Assembly (NCBI GenBank): GCA_015680905.1 | Contig: CM027382.1 | Span: forward strand, 19,813,501-19,877,500 | Origin: Coptis chinensis | Taxonomy: Eukaryota > Streptophyta > Magnoliopsida > Ranunculales > Ranunculaceae | Length of the DNA: 64,000 nucleotides | Reading direction: 5' to 3' | Shown here: positions 45,096-59,204 of the stretch, piece after piece | Numbering within the stretch: the first letter of the stretch is position 1 | How the letters are laid out: every line of letters starts with the position of its first letter | The notes under the pieces: generated by a model | The model's database searches: none | What the model was told of the DNA's origin: nothing | Seen by the model: the letters and a program-made list of their open reading frames with translations, nothing else | Translations under genes and position numbers: made by a program

Positions 45096-46813
45096 TGATA
45101 GGCACCCAAAACTGTAATATTAAACCCCGAGAGATATAGCATTTTGGCCGATTATGTGTTTAATAATCATGTAATAATTATATTTTCATACTTTTGCAGG
45201 TTTCCGCAATTAAAATAAATATAGTGATAAAATATGCATCGAAGTACGGGAATACGGGAATATTTGAAGTTTCCCACTCAACCCCCGTGAAGCCCAACAA
45301 AGCCTGACTAGAGCCGAAGTTTCCAAAAGAACAAAACCCGGTCGTAAGCGGTCTACATATAAAGAAGCGGCAAACTTCCAAAGCTCAAATCGGATAAATC
45401 TAGATGCCGACGCGTTGGCTAGTGAAGTTTGCCATAGCGACGAGGCGGCGAACTCGCTAAGGACGAAAGTCGTAAAAACGCCAAAATCGGCGCCGCCACT
45501 GGACACACTAAGTGGACCCACTCTGCGGGTCCAGAAGGCATGACGAGTCAGCATAGGCAGGTGGCAAAGGATGGTTTCAATTTGGTACCACCTGGCAAGA
45601 GAGAAGACACGTACCAATTCAAACCAGGTGGTTTGAATTGAAATGAGCTACAAAACAAAAACTTAAAAGCAAAAGACAAAAAGCTAAACAGATCAAAACA
45701 AAACTTTGATTCTCAAAGTTTTGAACAAATCAATTAGCTAACGAACAAAACTCAATTAAATGGTTCACAAGCCATCCAACCTATATATATGAGGGGGTCG
45801 CCTTCATTATTTCCCCTTCAGCATTTTCATGCTTTAGCTTCCGCCTAGTTAGTTTATTTCTTCAGTACTTACATTCTGTCATTTCCATTCCAAAGAAATT
45901 TTAAAATCGTAAGTTATTTTACCCTTAATAATAGTCATTTCTTTTTCTAGTTTAATTCTGTCCAAAGATTTATTTACTTAATGTATACAAAGACAAGTTT
46001 TATTATTCCTTCTATGACCATGAGCTAATCCCCCTTCCCTCAGGGGGAGGGTTATGCTGCTCGTGTAAAAATCCGGATTGACTCTTTAATATTCTAGAAT
46101 TACTACTTAGGAATTAGGCTTAGATTTGACATCCGGTCCCAAAATGGCGAGAGGTACAAAGTTGAATTTGCCGATGCTCTAGAACAGTCTCTGTGTAGCG
46201 ACCTAAAATGTCTCGCGCGTGACTCTCTGGTGTCAAACAGCTCTCTAATTTGTCCAGCTGATGTGAAATCGAGCCAGGAGCTGAAATGATATACTAGAGA
46301 TGAGTTATTAGTTAAACTCCTTATGCTAGTGCAATGCGACCTAGAGATGCGGGCATGTGCTAGGGATCAATACTCGACGTCGTCTCCAAACACGAGACGA
46401 ATTAGAGATGTAGTAATGTGGTAATATAGACTATTGAAAAATGATTCTTGCATGAGCATGATTAACTCTCTCCCTGTTTCTCCATCTTTGTTTACCTACA
46501 TAAAATCACCGTAGTAATTTACATTAATTGCATTACCGTAAAATTGATTAAACCAATTAAAAAACTTAAAAATCCTACTCACCAAAAGTTGTAATTCGGT
46601 TGTGAACCTATCCGAGCCCTAAGGTTTGGGCGATCCCTTACTTTTCGACCTATCCTACCAAACCCGTGAGTAAGGTAACTTGACTAAAAGCGTCACGACT
46701 AATAACGGACTTTGGACTTTGGACTTTGGTCTTTGGACTTGGACTTGATTTGTGGAACTCGGACTTAACTAAAGTATAAAAACCAAATAACGTGTGAAAA
46801 CGATGGTTTATCA
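45096..46813 (+). repeat. 5' LTR of the Athila-type fossil
   Basis: 1,718 bp from TGATAGGCACCC to GGTTTATCA. A TATATATATGAGGG stretch near 45783 could be its TATA region. A short (GGACTTT)n run lies at 46706-46745. Confidence 0.8.
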
Positions 46814-46815
46814 AA

Positions 46816-46829
46816 TGGCGCCGCTGCAC
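46816..46829 (+). promoter_or_regulatory. Primer-binding site of the Athila-type fossil
   Basis: TGGCGCCGCTGCAC two bases after the LTR resembles the TGGCGCCGTTGCC-type site used by Athila elements. Confidence 0.75.
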
Positions 46830-48023
46830 GCCGAAGGACTCTGGACTTAACGTAATAACTGGAATACATCCATAAAAACCCCCTCCCCTACCTCCTCATC
46901 TTTTTAATTTTCATTTCTGTTACAATACTAACGAGTTACGTAACTTTTTACCCTAACTTTTTCTACTAACAAATATCTGTGAATCAAGTTTTGTTTATTT
47001 TAATTAGCACAGTCTAAGTATTCCGTAGGAATTTGAAGTACTGAACAGACAAAAGAGTCTCGGACGAGACTAAATTAGTAGCATGCGAGACTAACCTGGA
47101 GTATCAACACTCCGGTTTTCAGGTATAGGCCACTTTCCTTTTCGATTACTACTTTTGGACTCTACGGTCCTGTTTTTCTAGTAAGCATAAGCTCGGGAGT
47201 TAGTCGATCGCTATACGAGGAATCGCAGGACTCCAGGTTTCAAACTCTTAAACTCCTCAAACTTTGTCGAGGATATTATTTGCTATAACCTGTTTTACCT
47301 CGTATATTTGTATATTGGCATGAGAACTCCTTGTATGTAAATGTGGTTCGTTATTACATATTAACACAGTTAATATGATTCGAATATATTTGGATATATG
47401 CGTAGTTTCAAACCACCTGTTTAGAATATTTTTGTATGTGTATGTTACATCAATTCACGTACGCGGTATTCAATTGCATGAGTTCGTTCTCGACATTCCC
47501 CTAGCTCACATATAACTCACATATAGTTGCACGTATAAAGTAATTTTGGATTGCATGTGTAGACATTCCTGTGTAAACTAGCATGTTTAGTTTCTATTTT
47601 GGCATCTATCGTTTTTAATTGCATATTTCATAATCACGTCTCCATAATACATTAATTACGTAAACTAAAAATAAAATAATAAAATAATAAAAAAATAAAA
47701 ATCATAGTAATTAAAATTTTCATCTTAATAATCTTAATAATACCCCGCATAATACACCATCATAAATTATCATCCTATTCCATCAGTGTCTAGGAAACTC
47801 GAAAAGATTGAGGTTGTCTAATTAAGGAACGTGCTAGCACGGACAACCTCCCTCAACCCTCTCCGGTGACCTAGGCTGCTGGAATATTCACACGTTATCC
47901 TAGCTTATTTGCTCGAGTTAGCAACAGCTCAAGAAGACGTGCTTCATCTCCTTCCTTCCTAAATTCTAAAACCTCTAGTCATTATTCGTTCCTTATGAGC
48001 CTTAAATTAAAATTTATATTTGT

Positions 48024-49500
48024 ATGAGACTACGGTCTGGTAAGCATAAGGAATTAGAACTTACACATCGTCGTCGAAAATACAAGAAACAACTGTTTAT
48101 GTTATCACCTAGACATAGTTCCTCCACCGTAAATCAACCTCGTCAAACATCTCCGTTGCCATTATCTCCTTTAATTATGGCTGAGGAAAATATCACAGTC
48201 GAGAAATCCCTTTCGGATTTCTATCTCGCCTTTACTGAAGGCCCGCTTCTGCATTAAACTTCGACACGATTGTAGGTGATTTTTGCATTCCCGCCAAACA
48301 TTTTCGGTTTGTTACTGTTTACCATGGTTTAGACCATGAAAAACCGTACAATCATCTTCGTCGGATGCAACAAGTAGTCACCACTTTCCGCCATCCCGAC
48401 CGTTACCAGCGAACAAGTCTTGCTTAGGTTGTTTCCCTTCACCTTAGCCGATAAAGCCGGTTTGGCTCATTTGGACAAGCGCCCGCAATCCATTGACACA
48501 TGGGCCAAACTTCGCACAAACATTCATGATAAAGTTTTATACTTTCGAGGAAGAAAACTACTGAAATGCTTCAAAAGATTCAATTCTTTCGCTAGCACCC
48601 CCAGGAATCCTTTTCGGAAGCATGGAGTAGATTTACTGATCTGCTTCTCGAATGTCCCCATCATCAACTTGACATTTGTATTAGTCCGTTCATTCTTTAA
48701 TGGTGGTCTCGACCATCAAAAAGAAACATTAGATATCATGAGCGGCGGTTGTTTTATGGACAAAATTTCTTGAAGCATACACTTTTATTGAGAAACAGGC
48801 TTCACGAAGCACCCATTGGGGAAACACTGATTCTTCTAGATCTTCTAAAGACACTCTTGCCAAAGTTACGTCTATGTTCGAGGTCAAACCTGATCCGGAA
48901 TTAAAAACTCTAATCGAGTCCCTAAACAAAAAGGTCGATGCTCTTTCGGTACAAGTAAATGAACAAAAACCCAAACAGGTTATGGCTGCCAACGCTTCCC
49001 CATGCCTTCTTTGCTTAAGTCTTGAGCACGCCGATTCTTATTGTCCTTTGGTATACGAGTGCCCTCCCCAATCTTCTGAAGAGGCTTGTGCTTTCAACAT
49101 CCCTAATGCACCTTAGCAACAACATCCGAATTTAGCTTGGGTACCCCCTTTCCAAAAACAAACTCCTCCAGGTGTCAACAACGTTCCTGTACGACCAACC
49201 GCGAACTACAATTCCTATCGTCAAGGAAATCCTCCGCAATTTCAGCAAGGGCAAAGTAATTTTCCCAACAACGCAAATATGGGGTACCAAAACAACCGCA
49301 ACCTTGTTCCCGCTAATCAAGGATATGACTACCAAAATCAACCCGTGAATAATAACCGTGAACTAGTTCCTGCTGCTCCTCTGGTACAATCCACAGCCGA
49401 TAAAACGGCTGAAACTTTTCTGACATACATGAATCAACAGAATCAAATCCTAGCTTCTATCCACCGGTCTCTTCGGTTGTTAGCTCGGGGATAAAAGTCA
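48024..49500 (+). pseudogene. gag region of the Athila-type fossil
   Basis: Begins MRLRSGKHKEL, a start style common in Athila gag (TRSG/LRSG). A capsid-like part, a cysteine-containing CLLCLSLEHADSYC knuckle and a Gln/Asn-rich end follow. Broken. Confidence 0.8.
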
Positions 49501-49507
49501 AAAGGGC

Positions 49508-52500
49508 GTGTTCCCTGGCCAAGCAGTTCCAAACCCTAAGCCTACAAACACTGCTTTTGAACTCAACAATGCACCAGGATCTAGTAATCCAAGCCAGGGT
49601 GAGGTAAATGCCATCACCACTCTCCGTTTTGGCCAAACCATCGATAATAATATACGTATGCCAGACGAGGAATCGACGGAAGCCACGACTGACGTCCTTC
49701 CAACTCCTACCTCACAACCTATAACGGACGAAGTTGTACCTTCCAAATCTACACCGACGTCCCTAGGAAAAGATACCACTAATCCTTATACGCGATTCCG
49801 CCCAAAAGCTCCGTTCCCTGCCCGTTTGGTAAAGAACAAACATGACGACCATTTTGATGAGATCCGTGAAACCTTCAAAAATTTGACCATAAACTTACCT
49901 TTCCTAGATGCGCTAAAGCATTTGCCCAAGCATGCCAAGTTTTTGAAGGACATGTGCACCACCAAACGACGTACGAATGTTCCTCAACAAGTGTTCCTCA
50001 CTGAGTAGTTTCCCTCGATTACCACTACCAATGGTGTGGTAAAGTCCAAAGACCCAGGTAGACCAACTGTACCATGCACGTTGGGCGACAAGTATACCGC
50101 TACCACACTTTTAGACCTAGGTGCCAGTGTTAACCTACTTCCCTACTACTTATTTAAGCAGTTAGGTCTTCATGAATTAAAACCTACCAATATGACTCTG
50201 CAACTCGCGGATCGCTCCATCAAGTACCCAAAGGGCATAGTAGAGAACGTTATAGTAAAGGTCCAAGATTTTTACTACCCAGTTGATTTTGTCATTCTAG
50301 ATACTGAAGTAACCTGTGACTCCATCCCTATCATCTTGGGACGTTCTTTTCTTGCAACTGCCAACGCTCTCATAAATTGTTGGGACGGTTCAATGACATT
50401 ATCTTTCAGGAACCTTTCTATCGAACTCAACGTGTTCAAATTAATGAAACAGTTTCCCGATCCTATAATGGAGGGTGAGATTAGCTTGGTTGATAGTCTG
50501 GAACATGATTATTTCACAAACTCTTTTCCCCAAGACGAGATACACCAATTTCTTTCTTTTGATAATCCGGAGTTTGACGATGACTCGTACATAAAGGATG
50601 TCCATGCATTATTAGAGTCAGTACCACTATTTGACCCTAATGCTGCGTTGCAAACTGATTCAAAAGAACCGGATTCGCTCTTTTCCATTGAAGAGACGAT
50701 CCCTCATGAATCCTTGATCCCCAATCCTCCAACTGGATTTAAAACATCTACCCTCTGATTTGAAGTACATGCATCTCGATCTCGATGGTAGTCACCCTAT
50801 AATAATTTCTGCTCACTTGACTACCGACGAAGAGGCATGTTTGATTCATGTCATTCGTGAACACCGCTCCGCTATTGGATGGTCCTTAGATGATATCAAG
50901 GGAATAGACCCTAGCATATGCACGCATCGCATACATCTTGATGACGGGACAAAGACATCGCGAGAACCACAACGCCGCCTTAATCCCGCCATGAAGGAAG
51001 TAGTGAGAGAGGAAGTTTTACGTTTACTTGATGCGGGTATTATATACCCTATCTCTGATAGTGACTGGGTTAGTCTTGTCCACGTTGTTCTCAAAAAGTC
51101 CGGCATTCAAGTTGTATAAAATAAAAATGGTGAGTGCATCTCCACTCGCATTCCTTTGAAATGGAGAATTTGCATTGACTATCGCAAACTTAATGCCGGA
51201 ACCAGTAAAGATCACTTCCTCTCCCATTCATTGACCGGATGCTAGAACGTTTAGCCGGTCATGCTTACTACTGTTTTCTTGATGGCTATTTCGGATACTT
51301 CCAAATTGTCATCGATCCTGCCGATCAAGAAAAGACAACTTTCACATGTCCCTTTGGAACCTTTGCATACAAACGAATGCCTTTTGGTCTTTGTAATGCC
51401 CCAGGCACTTTCCAACACTGCATGCTTCACATTTTTAGTGATATGGTGGAACGTTATATGGAAATCTTCATGGACGACTTTTCCATTTACGGAAATTCCT
51501 TTGACGACTGCTTATCCAACCTTTCTAAAGTATTAACGCGTTGCGAAGAGAAAAATCTAGTACTAAATTGGGAGAAGTGTCATTTCATGGTTACCAAAGG
51601 ACTTGTTCTAGGTCATATTGTTTCAAAAGATAGGATAGAGGTTGATAAAGATAAAATTGTTAAAATTGCTTCGCTACCTTTCCCACGTACAGTTCGTGAT
51701 ATTTGAGCCTTTTTAGGCCATGCTGGGTTTTACAGGAGATTCATTAAAGATTTTTCTAAAATTGCTCGACCCTTAACCAATCTCCTGCTTAAGGATGCAA
51801 TATTCGACTTCAATTTCAATTGCAAACAAGCTTTTGATACTCTAAAAACTGCTCTGACTACCGCTCCTATCATTCAACCCCCTGATTGGTCTCAACCATT
51901 CGAATTGATGTGTGACGCTAGCGACTTTGCTATTGGCGCCGTACTAGGCCAACGACGTGACGACAAACCCATTGTCATTTACTACGCTAGTAAAACTCTT
52001 AACGACGCTCAACGTAATTATACCACAACTGAGAAAGAGTTCCTAGCTGTTGTCTATGCTTTGGATAAGTTTCGCCCCTACCTAGTTGGAACATCGACCA
52101 TCGATATATCTTGACCATGCTTGATTCGGTACTTACTCGCGAAAAAGGGCCTTAAAACAACGATTGTTCATTTGGATCTTTCTCTTACAAGAATTCACCC
52201 TGGAAATCAAAGACAAGAAAGGAATCGAAAATGTCGTAGCCGACCATTTATCAAGGCTGGTTGGTGACATCGATAGTGATTCTGAAGCTATCAATAATTC
52301 CTTCCCAGACAAATACTTGTACTCTATTTTCTCATCTCCATGGTATGCAGATATCGTTAACTACCTAGTTACTGAGGAAGTCCCCTCCTTTTGGTCACGT
52401 CCTGATCATAAAAAGTTCTTATCCACTGTGAAATATTATTTCTGGGATGAACCCTACCTCTTTAAGTATTGTTCCGACCAACTCATTCGTCGCTGCATTC

Positions 52501-53430
52501 CCGACTAGGAACACACCGACGTATTATCCTTTTGCCATGAACAATCTAGCGGAGGTCATTTCAGTGGAAAGAAAACTGCGGCCAAGGTGTTACAATGTGG
52601 TTTTTACTGGCCTACCCTTTTTCACAATGCACACGAACATTGCATAGCTTGCATTCGTTGTCAGCACCTAGGTCGAATTACCAAACGAAATATGATGCCC
52701 CTAAATCCTATCTTGATTATGTTTGGGGCATTGATTTTATGGGACCCTTCCCTATTTCTCAAGGTTTTCTATACATTTTAGTCGTTGTAGACTATGTGTC
52801 CAAATGGATCGAGGTACTCGCATGTCGCTCAAATGACCATAAGACTGTCGTGAGATTTGTAAAAGAAAATATTTTTCTCGTTTTGGTGTTCCCAAAGCTA
52901 TCATCGATGATGGGGTACACATTTTGTAACAATTTTTTTGGGTTTTAATGAAGAAATATGGAGTTACTCACAAGGTTGCTACTCCATACCACCCACAAAC
53001 GAGTGGCCAAGTGGAAGTCTCCAACGGAGAGATAAAGTCTATTCTCGAGAAAAACTGTCAACCCATCAAGAAAGGATGGTCTCTCGCTTTATCGGATGCC
53101 TTGTGGGCATACCGAGCGACATTTAAGACACCTATAGGGATGTCTCCTTACCGCATTGTTTTTGGAAAACCTTGTCATCTGCCAGTTGAACTTGAGCATC
53201 GTGCCCTTTGGGCTATCAAAAGCCTTAATTACAATATCATCGAGGCAGGCGAGAAGTGAAAACTGCAATTAAATGAGCTAGAGGAGATTTGGAGTGATGC
53301 TTATGATCTCTCGAAATCCTACAAAATTAATATGAAAAGAGTGCACGACAAGCACATTTTGCGTAAGGATTTCAAAATTGGCCAAAAGTTTTTTCGCATA
53401 CAACCCAGTTACACATCTTTCTTGGTAAAT
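49508..53430 (+). pseudogene. pol region of the Athila-type fossil (PR, RT, RNase H, INT)
   Basis: Protease (LLDLGASVNLLPYYLFKQLG, ILGRSFLATANALI) at 50036-50440; RT (YKRMPFGLCNAPGTFQ, FMDDFSIYG) at 50760-51700; RNase H (CDASDFAIGAVLGQR, ASKTLNDAQRNYTTTEKE) near 51905-52110; integrase ([38 protein letters not shown]) at 52590-53260. FMDDFSIYG with CNAPGTFQ is typical of the Athila branch. Broken. Confidence 0.9.
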
Positions 53431-55033
53431 TGAAAACCGCGATGGTGCGGTCCTTTCATTATGTTATTTGTGAAACATTATGGGGCAATCTCTTTGCTTA
53501 ATCCAAAGATAATGATTGAATTTCAAGTCAATGGACAACGCCCTAAAACATTACACAGTTAATTACGCTCACGGATGTTGAACGCGGACTCTTCTTGAGA
53601 ATCCGGTATACAATGCGGACTAGATGTTTCTTTTTGGCACTCAATCTTGTTTTTATATAGAGGGTGCGCCATTTTGGTAGCCGGGCCATCTTCTATCTTA
53701 TGATCTCCAAAGTTCTTTGAAGTGTGTGGTTGCAAGCGCCGGAACCTTAGTCCACGAAAACTTTTTTTTTGAACCGAAAGTATAAATGTCTTTCGCAACA
53801 CGAGTAAGCGTGCTTTTTCGATAAACGATGGGTACCTAAAATTTCACCTCCTTCCTTCTCTTCCCTTTTCTACTCTCTACCTCATGAACTTCAGATTTAA
53901 TCATTTGGTGTAAGTCTCACTCATCCGCGAATAGGGAATGGTCGTAGTTCTTTTTGCTCGTAAGCGGCGCGGCGTGAAGGATAGGGTTGGTGTATGCATT
54001 GCCAAACACCATTATCTAGGCCCGACTTCCTATCCGATACTAGCCGGTTTAAGGTATACTTTTTGTCTAACACCACCGGGATAGATAATCTCGCCGCCGC
54101 CGCCGTTTCTCCTCCCGGGTTGGGATTCGTCTTGAGAATCGGACGTTAAAAGACTCGATTCATCTTGAGGATCTGACATTAAAAGACTCATCTTGTAGAT
54201 ATGTGTATATTATTGCCTTTTCCCTTTGCATTAAGTTTTGCACATGAGATTCGTGTCCAACCTTGGATGTCGCATACTTGGAACATAAACGGGCAATGGA
54301 TTCCACCGGACCAACCCTAGAATTGGTTACTTTCGGTTCCCAGGGCGGTTTGAGGATAGTCGGTATGTAATAAGGGCAATTTTATTAGACCATAGCGCCG
54401 CGGTCCAGGATGGTACCATCCTGCCCCTAACCCCATAATACATAGAGGTGAAGCCACAGTCTGGCTGGATTAGGTTCACTCGAGCCGACATGACGGTTTG
54501 TCTATGATTATAGATGGTGACTCTTTTGGACATCCAGTGTTCTTCACATTTATCTCCTTTGTATATAAATAAAATCTTGGTTTATAAATAAAACACCCTC
54601 TTTCTTTTCAAAAACTCTTGTGACCTTTGAGGATGACTCATACAATTGGATAGCATTTTTTGTGCCGATCATTTCAATATCTCATTTGTCCAATTCGGAG
54701 TCCAAACGAGTCGTGGGTAAGCATTTAGATTTTTTTAGGCTTAAATCGGGTTTTAGGCTTGATTTGGGCTTGGGGAAATTTTTTGGCCCAACCAAAATAT
54801 CGAATTCTCAGTCCATTTAAACACAAAAAACTGGAACACACGCGTCACATTTACATCATTCTTCTCCCTAAAAAACCGGATCTTGCCCCCTCTCGATTTA
54901 GTCTCACACGAGACAGCCCACACTAAAAACCGGTCTCGCGGAGACCCTCACATCTCGACCAAGTTTTCCTTCCGTTGAGAACATCCCATTTCTTCCCTCA
55001 TCGAATCAATAGCCATCCCTCTCTAAGACAAGA
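53431..55033. other. Non-coding spacer after Athila-type pol
   Basis: About 1.6 kb without a recognised gene, as is usual between pol and the downstream ORF in Athila elements. Frames at 53559-53801 and 54327-54533 on the minus strand show no known motif. Confidence 0.6.
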
Positions 55034-55943
55034 ATGGCGGAAACAGCGGATTTGTGTGGAATTTTTTTGGAAATTTGTTTGAAAACGGGATGTTTGCTCC
55101 ATTCTTTGATCACGAAATTCACTCTAGAGGATGAGAGAGTTTGTTATATGCCAATAGAGGGCTTTATTCCAAGGATTTGGTGATGAAATTCTACAACAAT
55201 GGGAGCTTTAATGGCGACCATTTTTGGAGTCACCGTCGAGGGTGTGCGCCCACGAAGTCACACTGTGTTGCTCTCGGGATCACGGGCATTCCTCCGGGTC
55301 AACCACGATCGACTTCGGTGATGGTCCGTGTACCCACGGACTTAAGACCTAATGCTCGACATGCTAATCGAGGGAGAGTACAACATCGGCGGAAATGCGG
55401 CGTATCGGCTTCGGTCGCGATGGAACCGGTAGGCTTTGTGACTCGATCAATGGTGGAGCGAGCGTCATTGGCACCTCGAAGCCTTCAGACATCAACAAGA
55501 CCTTCCTCCACCTTCTCTGGATCCTCCAAGAGCGAAAGGGTAACTTCTGCATCGTTACCTTTCTTTTTGATATTATCACACATGCCACTCTTAGATCAGC
55601 CCCTCTTGCCGTTCTAGTAACGCAAGTTATGATTAATCTGGGTTTTATGTCCGCCACCCCACTACTCCTTATACCACAATATGAGAATATGTATGTCTTC
55701 AAGAAATGCATACAGGACCCTTGGGAACCCACATCACCTAGGGCTGCCGAGCACGCTAGCGCAGGATCCTCTCACCAACCCTACTTTGATGAGATTGCCA
55801 TGAGTAAGATCACCCACCCCATAGAGGCCTTACGTGCTATGAACAGTGGTCTGAGAGACATGTACACTCGCCAGGTATCGATGAGGCGTACCTTTGGGCG
55901 AGTTAAGGACAGATATGACCACTGCGCCAGTCGAAGTCGATAA
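55034..55943 (+). pseudogene. Athila ORF1-like remnant
   Basis: Plus-strand remnants starting near the ATG at 55034 and including GEYNIGGNAAYR, a TFLHLLWILQERKGNFCIV stretch and LRSAPLAVLVTQVMINLGFM. The layout fits the C-terminal half of the plant ATHILA ORF-1 / putative plant transposon protein families, whose role is unknown. A diverged relative lies at 60990-61900. Broken. Confidence 0.6.
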
Positions 55944-56664
55944 TGAAAGATGGGCGTAATTCCAGTGAGGAAATGAGAGCTTCCATGACCGCATTCGGGA
56001 CAATATGCTTACTCGCCGAACCGGTTCAGTGAATGTTCATGGCGAGCCGGCATCGATTTCAGCTCGGTGATGGATACTCGGGTGATATCCGGAGCGATTA
56101 GCCTCCACGGGGAGCTCATCTTGCCACGACGTCAAGTAGGACTCGTGTTCTTCTTCTGCGGCCCAGGATTACGCTCACACGAGGATCATCAGTAGCTAGA
56201 TTTATTTTTTCCGGTCTTGTATAATATTTATATAAGATATTTTATTTACGTGTTTGCATTTTCCAGCTTAATAGTAGATGTTTCCTAAAAATTTCTATCT
56301 TGATATATTAGCTATATCTAATATTATAGTATATAGGTAGGAACATATATTGGTAATAATAAATTATATACATATATATAAATATATATTTTAAATGTCA
56401 TACTTAAACAACAAATTTTAACGTAAACTAACGTTTTATAAAACGTTCAGAAACCGATAATGAAAACGAATAAAAAACGGTCAGAAAACGGTCATGAACC
56501 ACATCTAAAAAACGGTCAGAAAACGGCAATTTTCTTTCTATAAATAAGTTCAACTCTTCCTCCATATTCACTCATTTCATATTCTTCCCTCTACACTTCT
56601 TATTCTAAAAAACGTTTTTAGATCACTCCAAGCTCAAGATTCATGGATGTACTAGAAAAGTTTG
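55944..56664. other. AT-rich spacer and a TATA-bearing leader
   Basis: 56200-56400 is AT-rich. At 56430-56530 an AAACGGTCAGAAAACGG motif is repeated. TATAAATA at about 56541 is followed by a C/T-rich stretch and an ATG at 56643, after which the LTR at 56665 interrupts. This looks like a promoter and leader, but its owner is not identified. Confidence 0.45.
56660..56664. repeat. Target duplication GTTTG (left copy) of the large solo-LTR-like insertion
   Basis: GTTTG precedes 56665 and recurs at 60547-60551 after the other end. Confidence 0.85.
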
Positions 56665-58194
56665 TGTCACACCCCAAATTTCCAGACAATATTTAAAACA
56701 ATTATATTCAATTATCTGGGAACCCGGGGTGAAACAAAACCCAAAACCCTGTTATCAAACACGATATATACAAAACTGAAATCAAAAGAAACCTAAAAGG
56801 AACAATCTTTAAATCACATTATTAAACTACAAAGAAACTAACCAACTCTATTACATCCGTCTCAAAACAAAACCCGTACCCTTCGAGGAAAATCTTAAAA
56901 CCGGAAGATTCCAAGAGCAACTCCAAAACCACGTGTCCTTATCCACTTGACTCCACCATCTATGTTCCTAAGAACACACCCACGTTGCAAAACAAAGCAA
57001 ACAAACACAGACAAATTGAATTTCTTTGGTATGAAGTAGACTAACAACAAAATATATATAAAAGTCTTTTAAATTAATAAATATAACATTACCAACCATT
57101 TCAACTTGAAGACAATATAGTTCCGTTTTCCAAAACGCGGTGTAGTTTCTTCCCAAGTAAGATTTCACCCCAATATACAAATTCCAAGAATCTCATATAA
57201 CAATTATTTCATCATTCTCACTTTCCAAAATAACTCACAACATAAATACCATTTACATTCCACTTATTAAATGCACATATGATAACCTAATTAAATATGA
57301 GTTTGGTATATTTTACCTTTAAGCCAACACGCCGTCTTAGGGTAGGATATTTACGCCCCTACTGAGAAAAAAGATTAATCGATCCTACCCTCGCAAAAAC
57401 GAGTTAGACATCACAATAAAATGTTTTATCTCAACCCGGTCAAATTTCCATTCATAACCAAATCTCATTTAAGACATTTAAGTCTAATTGATATAACCTA
57501 GTTCGGTCCAAGATATTCGAGGAATACCACTTATCATAATACCTATATCAAGGGTAGTCATTCATATGACATCATTACATCATAAAGTTTCTCGTGCATA
57601 ACCATAGATCTCGGACTATCACAATTCATTAATATTTTCGAATAATATATCACGTTATAGTCATTTTTGGTCACATAGAAATCACAATCATTTACTAATA
57701 TTATTCACAGTCACCACTTCACATCCATAATATCACACACTTCATATATTTTTACTTAAAAACCACTCGTCTACTTATGAGAACGGGGAAAATATCACAC
57801 CCAAGGAGTACATTCATCCCGTGTGGGTATCAACTCATACAAACCACGTATATATTTCTCATAAGAAAACATATACATCATATGCAATAACTCCATCACA
57901 CGAAAAATCAATATTTTTACTTTGCTTATTAATTATCTTGTTGACTCATTTTTTCAAAGACACAGCCCAACCTTTAGATCCTATTCCACGATTTGCACTA
58001 CACACATTTGCCAAATCACACATATCCATGCGCCTCACTCACACCGAGTACCACTACAAGACATATGTCCCAAGCGGGATATCGCCTCCGTGAAACATAT
58101 TTTCATCTTGTAAACTCGTAACTTGTGAGTCACGACCATCTCTCGGGCTTTCCATACACATAATCACAAAGCCTCCTTTGGGCATAACAAAATA

Positions 58195-58500
58195 TATCAG
58201 GTCATTCATGGCACATTCAATGAATACCTTGGGTCATTCCTCGCCACATTCAAGGAATACCCATCATCATAACACTAACGGGCCATTCATGGCACATTCA
58301 ATGAATGCCCCCGAGTCATTCCGCCACATTCAAGGAATACCCAAAACCTACATTCCCGTACATTCAAGGAATCGACCAACGACCCATGGCCGAATACCTT
58401 AGTTCCTCTCTAGGGCAGTCAAACTATTGGGTCATTCATGACACATTCAATGAATACCGGGTCATTCATGGCACATTCAATGAATACCCATCTATCACAT
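58195..58500. repeat. Array of hairpin-like ATTCATGGCACATTCAATGAAT units
   Basis: About nine units of 25-45 bp alternate between CATTCATGGCACATTCAATGAATACC and CATTCCTCGCCACATTCAAGGAATACC forms. Each is an imperfect inverted repeat. Plus-strand frames across it are repeat translations. Confidence 0.88.
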
Positions 58501-59204
58501 GACATCACAAGTCATAATATCTCATTACCAAATCCGAGGCATGGAGAGTTCTAAAGATGTGGGCGACACATTAAAACATTATTATCACTTATAATTATAC
58601 TAGCATTACTCATGTCAAAAACGGACCACACATGTAGAGAGTCATTTTCGGCGTGTCAAGGCAAATCAAGCACTTAAGCATCATTGAATATAAACGGACT
58701 TATAATCAAACAAATACAATTTACATAACCACACTCATATATACAATATTGTAAACAAATAGTTCATTAACCCAAATTCAAGTCCACACACACTAATGTC
58801 CAAAACGGATCTACATATACTAAAGTCTATATTCATATACAACTTCTATCTCACACATATATATTTATGTAGTATCAAAACAACAAGATTTCTAACACAA
58901 TCACATAGTTATCACACAAACTAATATATATATTATAGATATAGTAATCCGCACCCGTACATAAGGTGCCTCATTATCCAATCTTTTAAGATTAGAATTA
59001 AGCCTTACGTAGCTCTTAACCAATTCTCCAAATATTTTAATAATCGATAAAATAAAACATATAGATATATTTTCATTCCACACTAATATTTTCCGATAGT
59101 AAGAATATATCGAAAGTATAATCTTGACCATCTAATGCCATCATGTAACCACCCAACTATATCTATTTTAAACTTGAGCTAATTCTAACAACCTTGTTAA
59201 TCCG

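Larger units (their letters stand above)
45096..56250 (+). mobile_element. Ty3/gypsy Athila-type LTR retrotransposon fossil (right end not found)
   Basis: It starts with a 1.7-kb LTR (45096-46813) whose ends are TGATA and TATCA, followed by a TGGCGCCG-type primer site. It continues with Athila-style gag, protease, RT, RNase H and integrase, a long spacer, and an ORF1-like gene at 55034-55943. No matching 3' LTR was found to the end of the window, so the right limit is only approximate. The five bases before it are TAAAT. The element is broken, with about eight or more breaks. Age cannot be judged from one LTR. Confidence 0.85.

Noticed and set aside
53431-56660. 3' LTR of the Athila-type element expected here
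   Set aside because: I looked for the TGATAGGCACCC start and TTTATCA end and for similarity to 45096-46813 and found none.
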